A stretch of DNA of 64,000 nucleotides. Origin: Bacillus sp. OV166 (GTDB lineage: Bacteria; Bacillota; Bacilli; Bacillales; Cytobacillaceae). Shown here piece by piece: positions 42,962 to 51,511 of the stretch. Location: assembly GCF_900177675.1 (NCBI RefSeq), contig NZ_FXWM01000001.1, positions 4,039,001 through 4,103,000 of the forward strand. The letters run 5' to 3'. The translations under genes were made by a program, and so were the position numbers. The notes under the pieces were generated by a model. That model was not told the origin of the DNA. It did not search any database and saw only the letters and a list, made by a program, of their open reading frames with translations. The stretch's first letter is position 1, and each line of letters opens with the position of its first letter.

Positions 42962-43129
42962 TTATGACCACTTCACTAGTGAATTAAGTAATATACCCAC
43001 GGCAAAAAGCAGCAGCATGATATGTGTGTATTTTAACGTACGCTTTCGTTTATTTTGAAGAAAAATCAATATCCAAAGAATAGCTAAAACGATATGAATA
43101 AAGTCTAGTACATGTTCATCTCCTGCCAT
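42962..43129 (-). CDS. Small two-segment membrane protein, 55 residues
   Basis: A 55-residue protein with two hydrophobic segments (VLDFIHIVLAILWILIFL about 7-24, and HIMLLLFAVGILLNSLV about 37-53) split by a basic turn NKRKRTLKYT. AGGAGA lies 8 nt before the ATG, and the stop of a 22-codon ORF overlaps that site, so the two may be coupled. I do not know the family. Confidence 0.6.
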   Translation of the reverse strand: MAGDEHVLDFIHIVLAILWILIFLQNKRKRTLKYTHIMLLLFAVGILLNSLVKWS

Positions 43130-43141
43130 TAGCACCATCTC

Positions 43142-43210
43142 CTAGGATCTTCGTTTACATGTGTTTCCGAAAGTCCCCCGATATCCCATCTTCCTTTTCT
43201 TTTCAGCCAT
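43142..43210 (-). CDS. Possible 22-residue basic peptide
   Basis: ATG at 43210 with AGGAG 7 nt upstream opens 22 codons, MAEKKRKMGYRGTFGN and a basic end, stopping inside the ribosome binding site of the 55-residue membrane protein. The arrangement (good site, then overlap) suggests a translated upstream ORF. There is no other support. Confidence 0.35.
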   Translation of the reverse strand: MAEKKRKMGYRGTFGNTCKRRS

Positions 43211-43270
43211 TTTTAGTCTCCTATCATCCGATACCAAATGATCATTTAAACAGGGCCTTATGAAATCAAC

Positions 43271-44140
43271 TCAAGCAAATACAATCGTTTTATTACCATG
43301 AACAAGTACTTTATCTTCAACATGCCAGGAAACGGCTTCGGCGAGAACTCTTTTTTCCACATGACGCCCCGCAGTCTTTAAATCCGCTACTGTATAGCGA
43401 TGATTAATACGCTGTACATCTTGTTCAATAATTGGTCCTTCATCAAGATCATTTGTTACATAATGGGCAGTTGCTCCTATTAACTTCACCCCTCGGTTAA
43501 ACGCTCTTACATAAGGATTTGCCCCAACAAAAGCCGGTAGGAATGAGTGATGGATGTTAATGATTTGTTTAGGATAATGCGAAATGAAATTAGGAGAAAG
43601 AATTTGCATATACCTGGCCAGAACAATAAAATCTACTTTCCCTTTCAATAGTTCAAGTGCTTTCTGTTCGGCATCTCCTTTCGTTTCTTGAGACAGCGGG
43701 ATATGATAAAAAGGGATGCCATAACCCTCAACCAATTCTTTTAAATCAGTATGATTACTGATCACCATAGGGATATCCACAGGAATTTCATTAGATTTCC
43801 ACCGCCATAAAAGCTCACTGAGACAGTGGTCCGCTTTGGAAACAAAGATGGCCATTCGCTTTCTTCTTTCATTACTGCTCAATTGCCAATCCAAAGCATA
43901 ATCCCGCGCCATCACATGTAGATCTTTTTCAAGTTTTTCAAATGTAGAATCAAATTCTTCCAAATCAAACTCGATCCGCATAAAGAATATTCCTGCTTGT
44001 GGGTCCGTTGTATGTTGGTCAAAATGTACAATATTCGCTTTGTGTTCTAATAAAAAATTCGTTACCGTCGAGATAATCCCCGGCTTTTCTGGACAAGAAA
44101 TTAATAATTTTGCACGGTTCAGCTTTACTTTTGTGTGCAT
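43271..44140 (-). CDS. purU: Formyltetrahydrofolate deformylase
   Basis: A 289-residue enzyme hydrolysing 10-formyl-THF to formate and THF. An N-terminal ACT domain (KLLISCPEKPGIISTVTNFLLEHKANIVHFDQH, residues 10-45) precedes the formyltransferase-like domain with AIFVSKADHCLSELLWRW, IPFYHIPLSQETK, IINIHHSFLPAFVGANPY (catalytic His region) and GATAHYVTNDLDEGPII. It ends the run of glycine/one-carbon genes, 39 nt after lpd. In that setting it would recycle THF when glycine cleavage overfills the C1 pool and release formate. Confidence 0.93.
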   Translation of the reverse strand: MHTKVKLNRAKLLISCPEKPGIISTVTNFLLEHKANIVHFDQHTTDPQAGIFFMRIEFDLEEFDSTFEKLEKDLHVMARDYALDWQLSSNERRKRMAIFVSKADHCLSELLWRWKSNEIPVDIPMVISNHTDLKELVEGYGIPFYHIPLSQETKGDAEQKALELLKGKVDFIVLARYMQILSPNFISHYPKQIINIHHSFLPAFVGANPYVRAFNRGVKLIGATAHYVTNDLDEGPIIEQDVQRINHRYTVADLKTAGRHVEKRVLAEAVSWHVEDKVLVHGNKTIVFA

Positions 44141-44179
44141 TGCACTTTCACCATCCTTAGGGTTATGATTGATGTTGTA

Positions 44180-45580
44180 TTATGCATGAATTGCCTTTCC
44201 ATCTACCGCAAGTGCGGCTTCACCAATTGCTTCAGCCAATGTCGGGTGGGGATGGATCGTATGAGCAATATCCATGGCGGTTGCGTTTAATACACGAGCG
44301 AGGCCTATTTCTGTAATCATATCCGTTACATGTGGACCTACCATATGGGCTCCTAACAGCTTATTCGTTCCTTCTTCAACAACGAGTTTGACAAAACCAT
44401 CTGATTTACCAAAAACCAATGCCTTTCCGATGGCACGGAATGAAAATTTACCAGTTTTTACTTGATACCCTTTTCCCTTTGCTTCTACTTCTGTGAGCCC
44501 AACACTTGCTACTTCTGGGCTGCTGTATACACATTTTGAAACAAGAGTCGAATCAAGTGGTGCAGGGTTTTCTCCTGCCATATGTTCAATCGCGATGATC
44601 CCTTCATGTGAGGCAACATGGGCCAGCTGCAAGCCGCCAATCACATCACCTATGGCGTAAATGTTTGGTTCATTCGTTTGATAAAACTCATTTGTTTTTA
44701 TTAAATCACGATCCAGATCAATGGTTGTATTTTCAAGCCCAAGGCCTTCCGTATTTGGTAATCGTCCTACGGAAACTAAAAGCTTATCCGCAGAAAATGG
44801 CGTTTCTTTTCCTTTATGCTCCGCTTTAATCGAAACACCATCACCTTTTTCAAGTGTCTCAGGCAGCACTTTTGCACTAGTGACGATTTTCACACCTTTT
44901 TTCTTCATTAAACGCTGGATTTCCTTTGATACATCTTGATCTTCTGTTGGTAATATACGATCGGCATATTCAAGTACGGTTACTTGTAATCCGAAGTCCA
45001 CGAGCATCGATGCCCATTCGATTCCAATTACTCCGCCCCCAACAATAATAATCGAATTTGGAAGCGTCTCCATTTTCAAGGCTTCATCCGATGTCATCAC
45101 ATAGCTTTCATCTACTTCTAGGCCATGGAGTGTTCTTGGACGAGAGCCTGTTGCAATCAAAATATTCCGGGGGCTTAAAATGATTTCCTCTTCTTGATTA
45201 TTCAATTCCACTAGAACATCGTTTGACTGCAAGATACTACCTTTCCCATCATAAACATCGATCTTTCCTTTTTTCATTAAATGTTGGACACCTTTAAATA
45301 GCTGAGCCGTAATTTCTTCTTTCCGAGCCTGTACTTTTGAGAAATCAAGTCCAACTTCTGAGGCAATGACACCATACTTATCTACATTTTTTGTTTGAGC
45401 GTACACTTCTGCGCTTCTTAATAAAGCCTTACTAGGGATACAACCAGCATGAAGGCATGTTCCACCGATTTTTCCTTTTTCAATAACCGCCGCTTTTAAA
45501 CCTAATTGGGAAGCGCGAATGGCAGCAACGTACCCACCTGTTCCGCCGCCGATAATAACAACATCATATTCTTTTGTCAT
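44180..45580 (-). CDS. lpd: Dihydrolipoyl dehydrogenase
   Basis: A 466-residue FAD disulfide oxidoreductase. Redox cysteines 42 and 47 lie in GGTCLHAGCIPSK after the FAD fold VVIIGGGTGGYVAAIRASQLG. The NAD fold IIIVGGGVIGIEWASMLVDFG begins near residue 173, and the His-Glu pair of the dimer interface is in HPHPTLAEAIGEAAL at the end. Placement after the glycine cleavage and lipoate genes suggests it is the L-protein of that system, distinct from the pyruvate dehydrogenase E3. A purU gene follows after 39 nt. Confidence 0.92.
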   Translation of the reverse strand: MTKEYDVVIIGGGTGGYVAAIRASQLGLKAAVIEKGKIGGTCLHAGCIPSKALLRSAEVYAQTKNVDKYGVIASEVGLDFSKVQARKEEITAQLFKGVQHLMKKGKIDVYDGKGSILQSNDVLVELNNQEEEIILSPRNILIATGSRPRTLHGLEVDESYVMTSDEALKMETLPNSIIIVGGGVIGIEWASMLVDFGLQVTVLEYADRILPTEDQDVSKEIQRLMKKKGVKIVTSAKVLPETLEKGDGVSIKAEHKGKETPFSADKLLVSVGRLPNTEGLGLENTTIDLDRDLIKTNEFYQTNEPNIYAIGDVIGGLQLAHVASHEGIIAIEHMAGENPAPLDSTLVSKCVYSSPEVASVGLTEVEAKGKGYQVKTGKFSFRAIGKALVFGKSDGFVKLVVEEGTNKLLGAHMVGPHVTDMITEIGLARVLNATAMDIAHTIHPHPTLAEAIGEAALAVDGKAIHA

Positions 45581-45694
45581 CTTCGTGTCTCCTTTAATAA
45601 AAATATGTAATTATATCTATAGGAAAACTTGGTTTAATATCATCATAAAACAGTTCAAAACTCCATTCCATATTACACCTCAACAATGTACCTA

Positions 45695-45997
45695 TTAAAT
45701 AATTTCAATTGCACATGCACTAGAGGCAAAGCTTTCTCCAACTAGAAAACCGTGTTCAGCGCTATAATCGATTTGTGTTTCTTCATTTATATAGCGTTTT
45801 GTAAAACGATCCAGCAAAATCTGAATCCCATCCATCTCAATGATAAAATCGTTTCGTCGTGGTTCATCAAATACAATGGAAAACTTAACAGTCATACCAC
45901 ATCCGCCAGCGACTTCGGCGTCAATACGGGGAGTCTGGTCTCCATTGACTACCATTTCCTTTAGCTTGTTCATGGCTTCTTTTGTCATTTTTATCAT
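45695..45997 (-). CDS. HesB/IscA-like protein
   Basis: A 100-residue protein of the HesB/iron-sulfur biosynthesis fold: MTKEAMNKLKEMV helix, GGCGMTVKFSIVFDE, GIQILLDRFTKRYI and the C-terminal SSACAIEII. Only two cysteines are present (about 33 and 95); canonical A-type carriers have three, so cluster binding may differ. It lies between lipA and lpd. Lipoyl synthase consumes an iron-sulfur cluster per turnover and serine dehydratase needs a [4Fe-4S] cluster, so a supply role is plausible but inferred. An alternative ATG lies three codons in. Confidence 0.7.
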   Translation of the reverse strand: MIKMTKEAMNKLKEMVVNGDQTPRIDAEVAGGCGMTVKFSIVFDEPRRNDFIIEMDGIQILLDRFTKRYINEETQIDYSAEHGFLVGESFASSACAIEII

Positions 45998-46028
45998 AGT
46001 TGGACCTCTCTCCCCTTATTTTAAGTGA

Positions 46029-46907
46029 TTACGCATTCGCTTTTGCTGCATTGACCTGTTCGTCAGCATGATAAGAGGAGCGAACGAGCGGACCTGCTTC
46101 GCAGTGACTAAAGCCTTTTGACATGGCAATGTTCTTTAGTTCTTCAAACTCTTGTGGACTCCAATATTTTTGGACTTTAAGATGATGTTTGGTTGGTTGC
46201 AAATATTGACCGATTGTCATAATATCTACATTGTTTGCACGAAGATCGTCCATCGTTTCTATAATTTCTTCTTTTGTTTCTCCTAGACCAATCATAATGC
46301 TTGATTTTGTTGGAATAGTAGCATTCATTTCTTTTGCTCGTCTCAAAAACTCAAGGGAACGTTCGTAAGTTGCCCGTGAACGAATTCTAGGTGATAAACG
46401 TTTCACTGTCTCAATATTGTGATTTAAAATGGCTGGCCTGGCATCCATTAATGTTTTTAAGTTGTCATATTCACCCTTCATATCGGACGGGAGGACTTCA
46501 ATGCTACAGAATGGATTGCGGCGTCTCACTGCCCGTACCGTTTCAGCAAATACCCCGGCTCCTCCATCTTTTAAATCATCACGAGCAACCGCTGTAATCA
46601 CGACATGCTTTAAGCCCATCTGCTCCACTGATCCAGCCACACGTTCTGGCTCTTCCCAATCAAGCTCTGTCGGCAGCCCTGTTTGAACCGCACAGAATCG
46701 GCAGGCACGCGTGCATACACTTCCTAAAATCATAAAGGTTGCGGTTTTACGTTCAGCCCAGCATTCATGAATGTTTGGGCATTTCGCTTCTTCACAGACC
46801 GTATGTAGCTTTTTTTCACGCATCATTTTTTTTAGGCCAGTATATTGTTCATTCGTATTTAATTTTATTTTTAGCCATTCCGGTTTGCGAACATAATCAA
46901 TAGACAT
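46029..46907 (-). CDS. lipA: Lipoyl synthase
   Basis: A 292-residue radical SAM enzyme that inserts two sulfurs into octanoyl groups on GcvH and 2-oxoacid dehydrogenase E2 chains. The auxiliary cluster cysteines are in CEEAKCPNIHEC and the radical SAM motif is CTRACRFC. RSSYHADEQ near the end is the third typical motif. I choose the ATG at 46907, 8 nt after AGGAG; a GTG three codons earlier overlaps that site. Its position next to the glycine cleavage genes links it to GcvH lipoylation. Confidence 0.94.
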   Translation of the reverse strand: MSIDYVRKPEWLKIKLNTNEQYTGLKKMMREKKLHTVCEEAKCPNIHECWAERKTATFMILGSVCTRACRFCAVQTGLPTELDWEEPERVAGSVEQMGLKHVVITAVARDDLKDGGAGVFAETVRAVRRRNPFCSIEVLPSDMKGEYDNLKTLMDARPAILNHNIETVKRLSPRIRSRATYERSLEFLRRAKEMNATIPTKSSIMIGLGETKEEIIETMDDLRANNVDIMTIGQYLQPTKHHLKVQKYWSPQEFEELKNIAMSKGFSHCEAGPLVRSSYHADEQVNAAKANA

Positions 46908-46952
46908 ATCTTCCACTCCTATGAACAGTCATGAAGTTTTTGGTTTATATTA

Positions 46953-47013
46953 AACCACCGAGAATGACATCGTGAGAAAATTTATTTTCTCTTTATCTTC
47001 ATTCTCAGTGGTT
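46953..47013 (-). terminator. Imperfect hairpin between gcvPB and lipA
   Basis: AACCAC-GAGAATGA and TCATTCTC-GTGGTT pair with one mismatch around a 31-nt loop. T-rich sequence after it is weak (TTTAATAT), so it may only reduce read-through from the gcv operon into lipA. Confidence 0.5.
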
Positions 47014-47030
47014 CATGTTTACCCATTCGT

Positions 47031-48515
47031 TTAAGACATTACGGTTTCTCTTTTTACTGCTTCTTCTTTTGTATAACGCAAGATTGGTGTTCTAGCTGCC
47101 TGTACTTCATCCAATCGGCCAATAACCGTAGTATGTGGTGCGTCTAATACGACACCTGGATTTTCTTCCACTTCTTTTGCAATTTGAATCATGACATCCG
47201 CAAAAGCATCTAGTGTTTCTTTTGTCTCTGTTTCTGTCGGTTCAATCATCAAACATTCCTCCACATTTAGCGGGAAGTAGATGGTAGGTGGATGGTAGCC
47301 AAAATCAAGCAGACGTTTGGCCATATCAAGTGTTCTTACACCAAGTTTTTTCTGTCTTGATCCAGATAACACAAATTCATGCTTACAAATTTGTGAATAC
47401 GGTGCCTCAAAATACGGCTCGAGTTTTTTGCGCAGATAATTCGCATGTAGTACTGCACTTTCCGACACTTGACGTAACCCCTCAGGTCCCATTGTGCGAA
47501 TATAGGTGTACGCACGTAATAGAATACCGAAGTTTCCATAATATCCTTTAACTCGACCGATCGATAGCGGTTGGTTAGAATCTAGCACATATACCTCATT
47601 CACTTTCTCAACACGCGGTACTGGTAAAAACGGAATCAGTTTCTCTTTTACACCGACTGGACCTGCACCTGGGCCACCGCCCCCATGTGGTGTAGTAAAT
47701 GTTTTATGAAGATTTAAGTGCACGATGTCAAAGCCCATTTGACCCGGAGTAGATTTCCCTAAGATGGCATTCGCATTAGCTCCATCATAGTATAATAAGC
47801 CGCCTGCTTCGTGAACAACCTTAGCGATTTCTACGATTTCTTTTTCAAACAGGCCGAGAGTATTTGGATTTGTTAGCATCAGTGCTGCTGTATTATCATT
47901 TACATGCTTCTTTAATTCTTCTAAGTCGACTAACCCATGCTCATTGGATGGAATCGTTATGGTTTCAAAACCGGCAACCGATGCACTTGCAGGGTTTGTT
48001 CCGTGTGCGGAGTCTGGAACAAGGACTTTCGTTCTCACCTCTCCTTTTTGCTTATGGTAGGCTTTGACCATCATTAACCCTGTCCATTCACCTTGAGCTC
48101 CTGCTGAAGGCTGTAAAGTCACTGCATCCATTCCTGTGATGACAGCTAACTCTTCCTGTAATTCATATAAGACCTCTAGTGCGCCTTGTACTGTTTCAGT
48201 TGGCTGGTATGGATGAATGCGGCTAAATCCTTCCAAACGTGCTACATCTTCATTAATTTTCGGATTGTACTTCATTGTACAAGAACCAAGTGGATAGAAG
48301 CCATTATCGATCCCATGGTTTTTATTCGAAAGCGCTGTGTAATGGCGAACAAGCTGCAACTCTGATACTTCCGGGAGTTCGGCTGGTTGGTCACGAATCA
48401 AATGCTTGGGAAGTTTATCATTTAGATCAACAGAATCAACGTCACTTTCCGGAAGGCTTGATCCAACACGTCCTTGACGACTGATTTCAAAAATTAGGTC
48501 ATTATATTCAACCAT
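47031..48515 (-). CDS. gcvPB: Glycine decarboxylase (P-protein) subunit 2
   Basis: A 494-residue PLP subunit of the glycine cleavage P-protein, which in Bacillus is split into two chains. The PLP lysine is about K271 in LNLHKTFTTPHGGGGPGAGPVGV. NHGIDNGFYPLGSCTMKYNPK, near residue 67, is diagnostic. The pair decarboxylates glycine and passes the aminomethyl group to lipoyl-GcvH. It overlaps the gcvPA gene by 8 nt, so the subunits are made together. Confidence 0.95.
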   Translation of the reverse strand: MVEYNDLIFEISRQGRVGSSLPESDVDSVDLNDKLPKHLIRDQPAELPEVSELQLVRHYTALSNKNHGIDNGFYPLGSCTMKYNPKINEDVARLEGFSRIHPYQPTETVQGALEVLYELQEELAVITGMDAVTLQPSAGAQGEWTGLMMVKAYHKQKGEVRTKVLVPDSAHGTNPASASVAGFETITIPSNEHGLVDLEELKKHVNDNTAALMLTNPNTLGLFEKEIVEIAKVVHEAGGLLYYDGANANAILGKSTPGQMGFDIVHLNLHKTFTTPHGGGGPGAGPVGVKEKLIPFLPVPRVEKVNEVYVLDSNQPLSIGRVKGYYGNFGILLRAYTYIRTMGPEGLRQVSESAVLHANYLRKKLEPYFEAPYSQICKHEFVLSGSRQKKLGVRTLDMAKRLLDFGYHPPTIYFPLNVEECLMIEPTETETKETLDAFADVMIQIAKEVEENPGVVLDAPHTTVIGRLDEVQAARTPILRYTKEEAVKRETVMS

Positions 48516-49860
48516 TTACAACTTCCTCCAATACCTCGATAAATTGGTCAATCTCTTCTTTTGTTCTCTGCTCTGTTACTGCTAGTAGCATTTGATTTTC
48601 TAAACCGTAATCCGTTCCTAAATCAAACCCACCGATGATACCTGCCTCAAGAAGTTTGGCATTGACTTCCTTTACCGGACGAGGAAGCTTGACAACAAAT
48701 TCATTAAAGAATGGCGCTTTATTCATAATGGTAAAGCCTTTTTTATTTAGAGATTTTGCCATGTAATCGGCTTTTTCAAAGTTTAATTGGGCCATTTGAC
48801 GAATTCCTTGCTTTCCAAGTGCACTCATACAAACTGCAGAAGCAAGTGCATTTAATGCTTGGTTTGAACAAATATTGGATGATGCTTTATCACGGCGAAT
48901 ATGTTGTTCGCGTGCTTGCAGGGTTAATACAAATCCGCGTTGTCCTTTTTCATCTTTCGTTTGCCCGACAATTCGTCCTGGGATTTTTCGCATGAATTTC
49001 TTACTTACCGTAAAATAACCGCAGTGTGGGCCGCCGAAGGACATCGGGATTCCTAATGGCTGCATATCCCCAATCACAATGTCTGCCCCAAGTTTACCAG
49101 GAGCCTGCAAGAGTGCCAGTGCCAATGGATTGGCGCTTACAATTAAAAGCGCTCCTTTTGTATCCGCAATATTCTTAATTTCTGCTAGATCCTCAATGGA
49201 ACCGAAAAAGTTTGGGTATTGAACAATAACAGCAGCAGTGTTTTTATCAATTTGTCCTTGCAGCTTCACTAAGCTTGTCTCATCATCAGTAAGATTGACG
49301 TCTTCAACTATATAACCTTGGCCAGCTGCTACCGTATTTAAGATGGCACGTGATTCAGGATGAACTGCCTTTGACACAAGTACTTTGGAACGTCGTGTTG
49401 ATGCAATAGCAAGTGATGCAGCTTCCGCAAGAGATGTAAAGCCATCGTACATCGAAGAATTGGCCACATCCATTCCTGTCAGCTCACAAACCATGGTTTG
49501 GAATTCAAAAATCGCCTGTAATTCACCTTGGCTGATTTCCGGTTGGTATGGTGTATAGGCAGTGTAAAATTCGGACCGTGAAATCATATGATTAACCACA
49601 CTTGGAATATAGTGATCATAGGTTCCTGCACCAAGAAAGGTTGGGTAATGATTAGCATTTTTATTTTTGGAAGCCAGTTGATTCATTTTTTTCAAAAGGA
49701 GCGGCTCAGGCACTGCCGCTGGAATAGGCAGCTCACCCTTTAGTTGAATTTCAGCTGGAATATCTTCAAATAACTCATCTATCGAAGAAATATTTAAAAA
49801 AGCAAGCATTTCCTCTTGATCTTGTTTCGTATCAGGGAGGTATCGATAAGTGGAAGTCAT
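48508..49860 (-). CDS. gcvPA: Glycine decarboxylase (P-protein) subunit 1
   Basis: A 450-residue chain forming the P-protein with GcvPB. It begins with RYLPDTKQDQEEML and has FLGAGTYDHYIPSVVNHM near residue 90 and YTPYQPEISQGELQAIFEFQTMVCELTG about 120. It lacks the PLP lysine loop, as expected for subunit 1. The start is the ATG at 49860, directly after the gcvH stop (1-nt gap) with GGAGAGG upstream; 15 further upstream codons lie within gcvH and are rejected. Confidence 0.95.
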   Translation of the reverse strand: MTSTYRYLPDTKQDQEEMLAFLNISSIDELFEDIPAEIQLKGELPIPAAVPEPLLLKKMNQLASKNKNANHYPTFLGAGTYDHYIPSVVNHMISRSEFYTAYTPYQPEISQGELQAIFEFQTMVCELTGMDVANSSMYDGFTSLAEAASLAIASTRRSKVLVSKAVHPESRAILNTVAAGQGYIVEDVNLTDDETSLVKLQGQIDKNTAAVIVQYPNFFGSIEDLAEIKNIADTKGALLIVSANPLALALLQAPGKLGADIVIGDMQPLGIPMSFGGPHCGYFTVSKKFMRKIPGRIVGQTKDEKGQRGFVLTLQAREQHIRRDKASSNICSNQALNALASAVCMSALGKQGIRQMAQLNFEKADYMAKSLNKKGFTIMNKAPFFNEFVVKLPRPVKEVNAKLLEAGIIGGFDLGTDYGLENQMLLAVTEQRTKEEIDQFIEVLEEVVNG

Positions 49861-49861
49861 T

Positions 49862-50257
49862 TTATTCCTCTCCTTCATTAATAAATGCTTGGTACGCATC
49901 TTCATTTAAAAGTGATTCCAATTCTTCAGGATTGGACATTTCCACTTCTACTAACCAACCTGCTTCAAATGGATGTTCGTTAATCGTCTCAGGAGCATCT
50001 CCTAACTCTTCGTTTACAGTAACAACCGTACCTGATACAGGAGAGTATAGGTCAGAAACTGCTTTTACTGATTCGATGGTACCCATTGATTCATTCGCTT
50101 TTACTTCATCATCCACTTCTAAGGTTTCAACAAAGACAATATCTCCTAATTGCTTTTGTGCAAAATCAGAGATTCCAATACGTACTCGATTTCCGTCTAA
50201 TTGTAATACCCACTCATGTTCTTTGCTATATAGTAAAGTTGCTGTCGCTTTTGTCAT
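49862..50257 (-). CDS. gcvH: Glycine cleavage system H-protein
   Basis: A 131-residue lipoyl carrier of the glycine cleavage system. It begins at LLYSKEHEWV, and the lipoyl lysine is about K65 in GTIESVKAVSDLYSP. The ATG at 50257 follows GGAAGGAAGAG; ten upstream codons have no separate site. A 126-nt gap to gcvT upstream is larger than other gaps in the operon and shows no clear terminator. Its lipoate would come from the nearby lipA product. Confidence 0.95.
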   Translation of the reverse strand: MTKATATLLYSKEHEWVLQLDGNRVRIGISDFAQKQLGDIVFVETLEVDDEVKANESMGTIESVKAVSDLYSPVSGTVVTVNEELGDAPETINEHPFEAGWLVEVEMSNPEELESLLNEDAYQAFINEGEE

Positions 50258-50383
50258 TGTTTCTCTTCCTTCCGATTGTAAATTCAAGTTTGATCATTCA
50301 GGTCTTGATTTCATGTAAGTTTACGTAACAGTCGGCATGCCTATCATCTTTATGCAAATTAACAAGAGAACTCTATCACTCTA

Positions 50384-51496
50384 TTAACCCTTTTTATAGA
50401 ACGGTGTTTTAACAACAACCGCCTCAATTTGCTTATTACGGATGACCACTTTTAATGGTGTTCCCACTTCTGCATGTTCTGCGGATATTAGTGCAAGGCC
50501 TATGCTTTTCTTTAAAGATGGTGATTGGGTTCCTGATGTAACAACACCAATTGCCTCTCCACCTTCTGAAACTACTTGATAACCGTGGCGTGGAATCCCA
50601 CGGCCTGTGACCTCAATTCCTACTAATTTTCGTTTTAATCCGGCTTCTTTTTGTGCTGAAAGTGCGGATTTACCGATAAAATCACTTTCTTTTTTCGTTT
50701 TTACGGCAAAGCCGATTCCAGCTTCAAGGGGACTAATATCACTTAATAGCTCTTGACCATAGAGTGCAAGACGTGCTTCTAAACGAAGCGTATCACGTGC
50801 ACCGAGGCCACATGGTGTTAAGCCATCCTCACTTCCTACTTCTAAAAGCTTTACCCAAAGTGCTTGGACTTGTGCAGCATCTAAATAAAGCTCAAAACCA
50901 TCTTCTCCTGTATAACCTGTACGAGATACGAGCACATCTGTAATCCCGTCCAGGTTGACATGTTGAGCAAATTTAAATGGGCCAATTTCTGATAGATCTG
51001 CTTCCGTTAACTTTTGTAAAATACCTTCTGCCTTTGGACCTTGGATGGCAAGCTGTGCAGTGTCATTCGAAATATTTTGGAGCGTCACATCACCTTTTAC
51101 ATGCTGCTTCATCCATTCATAATCTTTCTCAATGTTTGAGGCATTAATGACGAGTAAATATTTTTCATCTGCTAATTTGTACACTAATAAATCATCGACT
51201 GTTCCGCCGTCTGGATAGCACATTGCTGTATATTGTGCTTGATCGATACTAAGCTTTGTTACATCGTTAGTGACAAGGTAGTTAATGTAACTCTCTGCAT
51301 CTTGGCCCTCAACAAGCACTTCACCCATATGTGAGACATCAAAAAGACCTGCTTTTGTTCGAACCGCCTCATGCTCATCTAAAATGCTGGAAAACTGTAC
51401 TGGCAATGCCCAGCCTCCAAAATCAATGACCTTCGCACCTGATTTTCCATAAATATCAAAAAGTGGTGTTTGCTTTAATACTGTTGCTGTCCCCAT
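50384..51496 (-). CDS. gcvT: Aminomethyltransferase (glycine cleavage T-protein)
   Basis: A 370-residue folate enzyme releasing ammonia from aminomethyl-GcvH and forming 5,10-methylene-THF. Blocks: TPLFDIYGKSGAKVIDFGGWALPVQF at the N terminus, LFDVSHMGEVLVEG near 52, YTGEDGFELYLD (about 198) with the folate-site residues, and GLTPCGLGARDTLRLEARLALYGQEL. It follows sdaAA after 15 nt, so serine dehydratase and glycine cleavage genes are in one transcript. Confidence 0.95.
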   Translation of the reverse strand: MGTATVLKQTPLFDIYGKSGAKVIDFGGWALPVQFSSILDEHEAVRTKAGLFDVSHMGEVLVEGQDAESYINYLVTNDVTKLSIDQAQYTAMCYPDGGTVDDLLVYKLADEKYLLVINASNIEKDYEWMKQHVKGDVTLQNISNDTAQLAIQGPKAEGILQKLTEADLSEIGPFKFAQHVNLDGITDVLVSRTGYTGEDGFELYLDAAQVQALWVKLLEVGSEDGLTPCGLGARDTLRLEARLALYGQELLSDISPLEAGIGFAVKTKKESDFIGKSALSAQKEAGLKRKLVGIEVTGRGIPRHGYQVVSEGGEAIGVVTSGTQSPSLKKSIGLALISAEHAEVGTPLKVVIRNKQIEAVVVKTPFYKKG

Positions 51497-51511
51497 TGAT
51501 AGACCCCCTAC

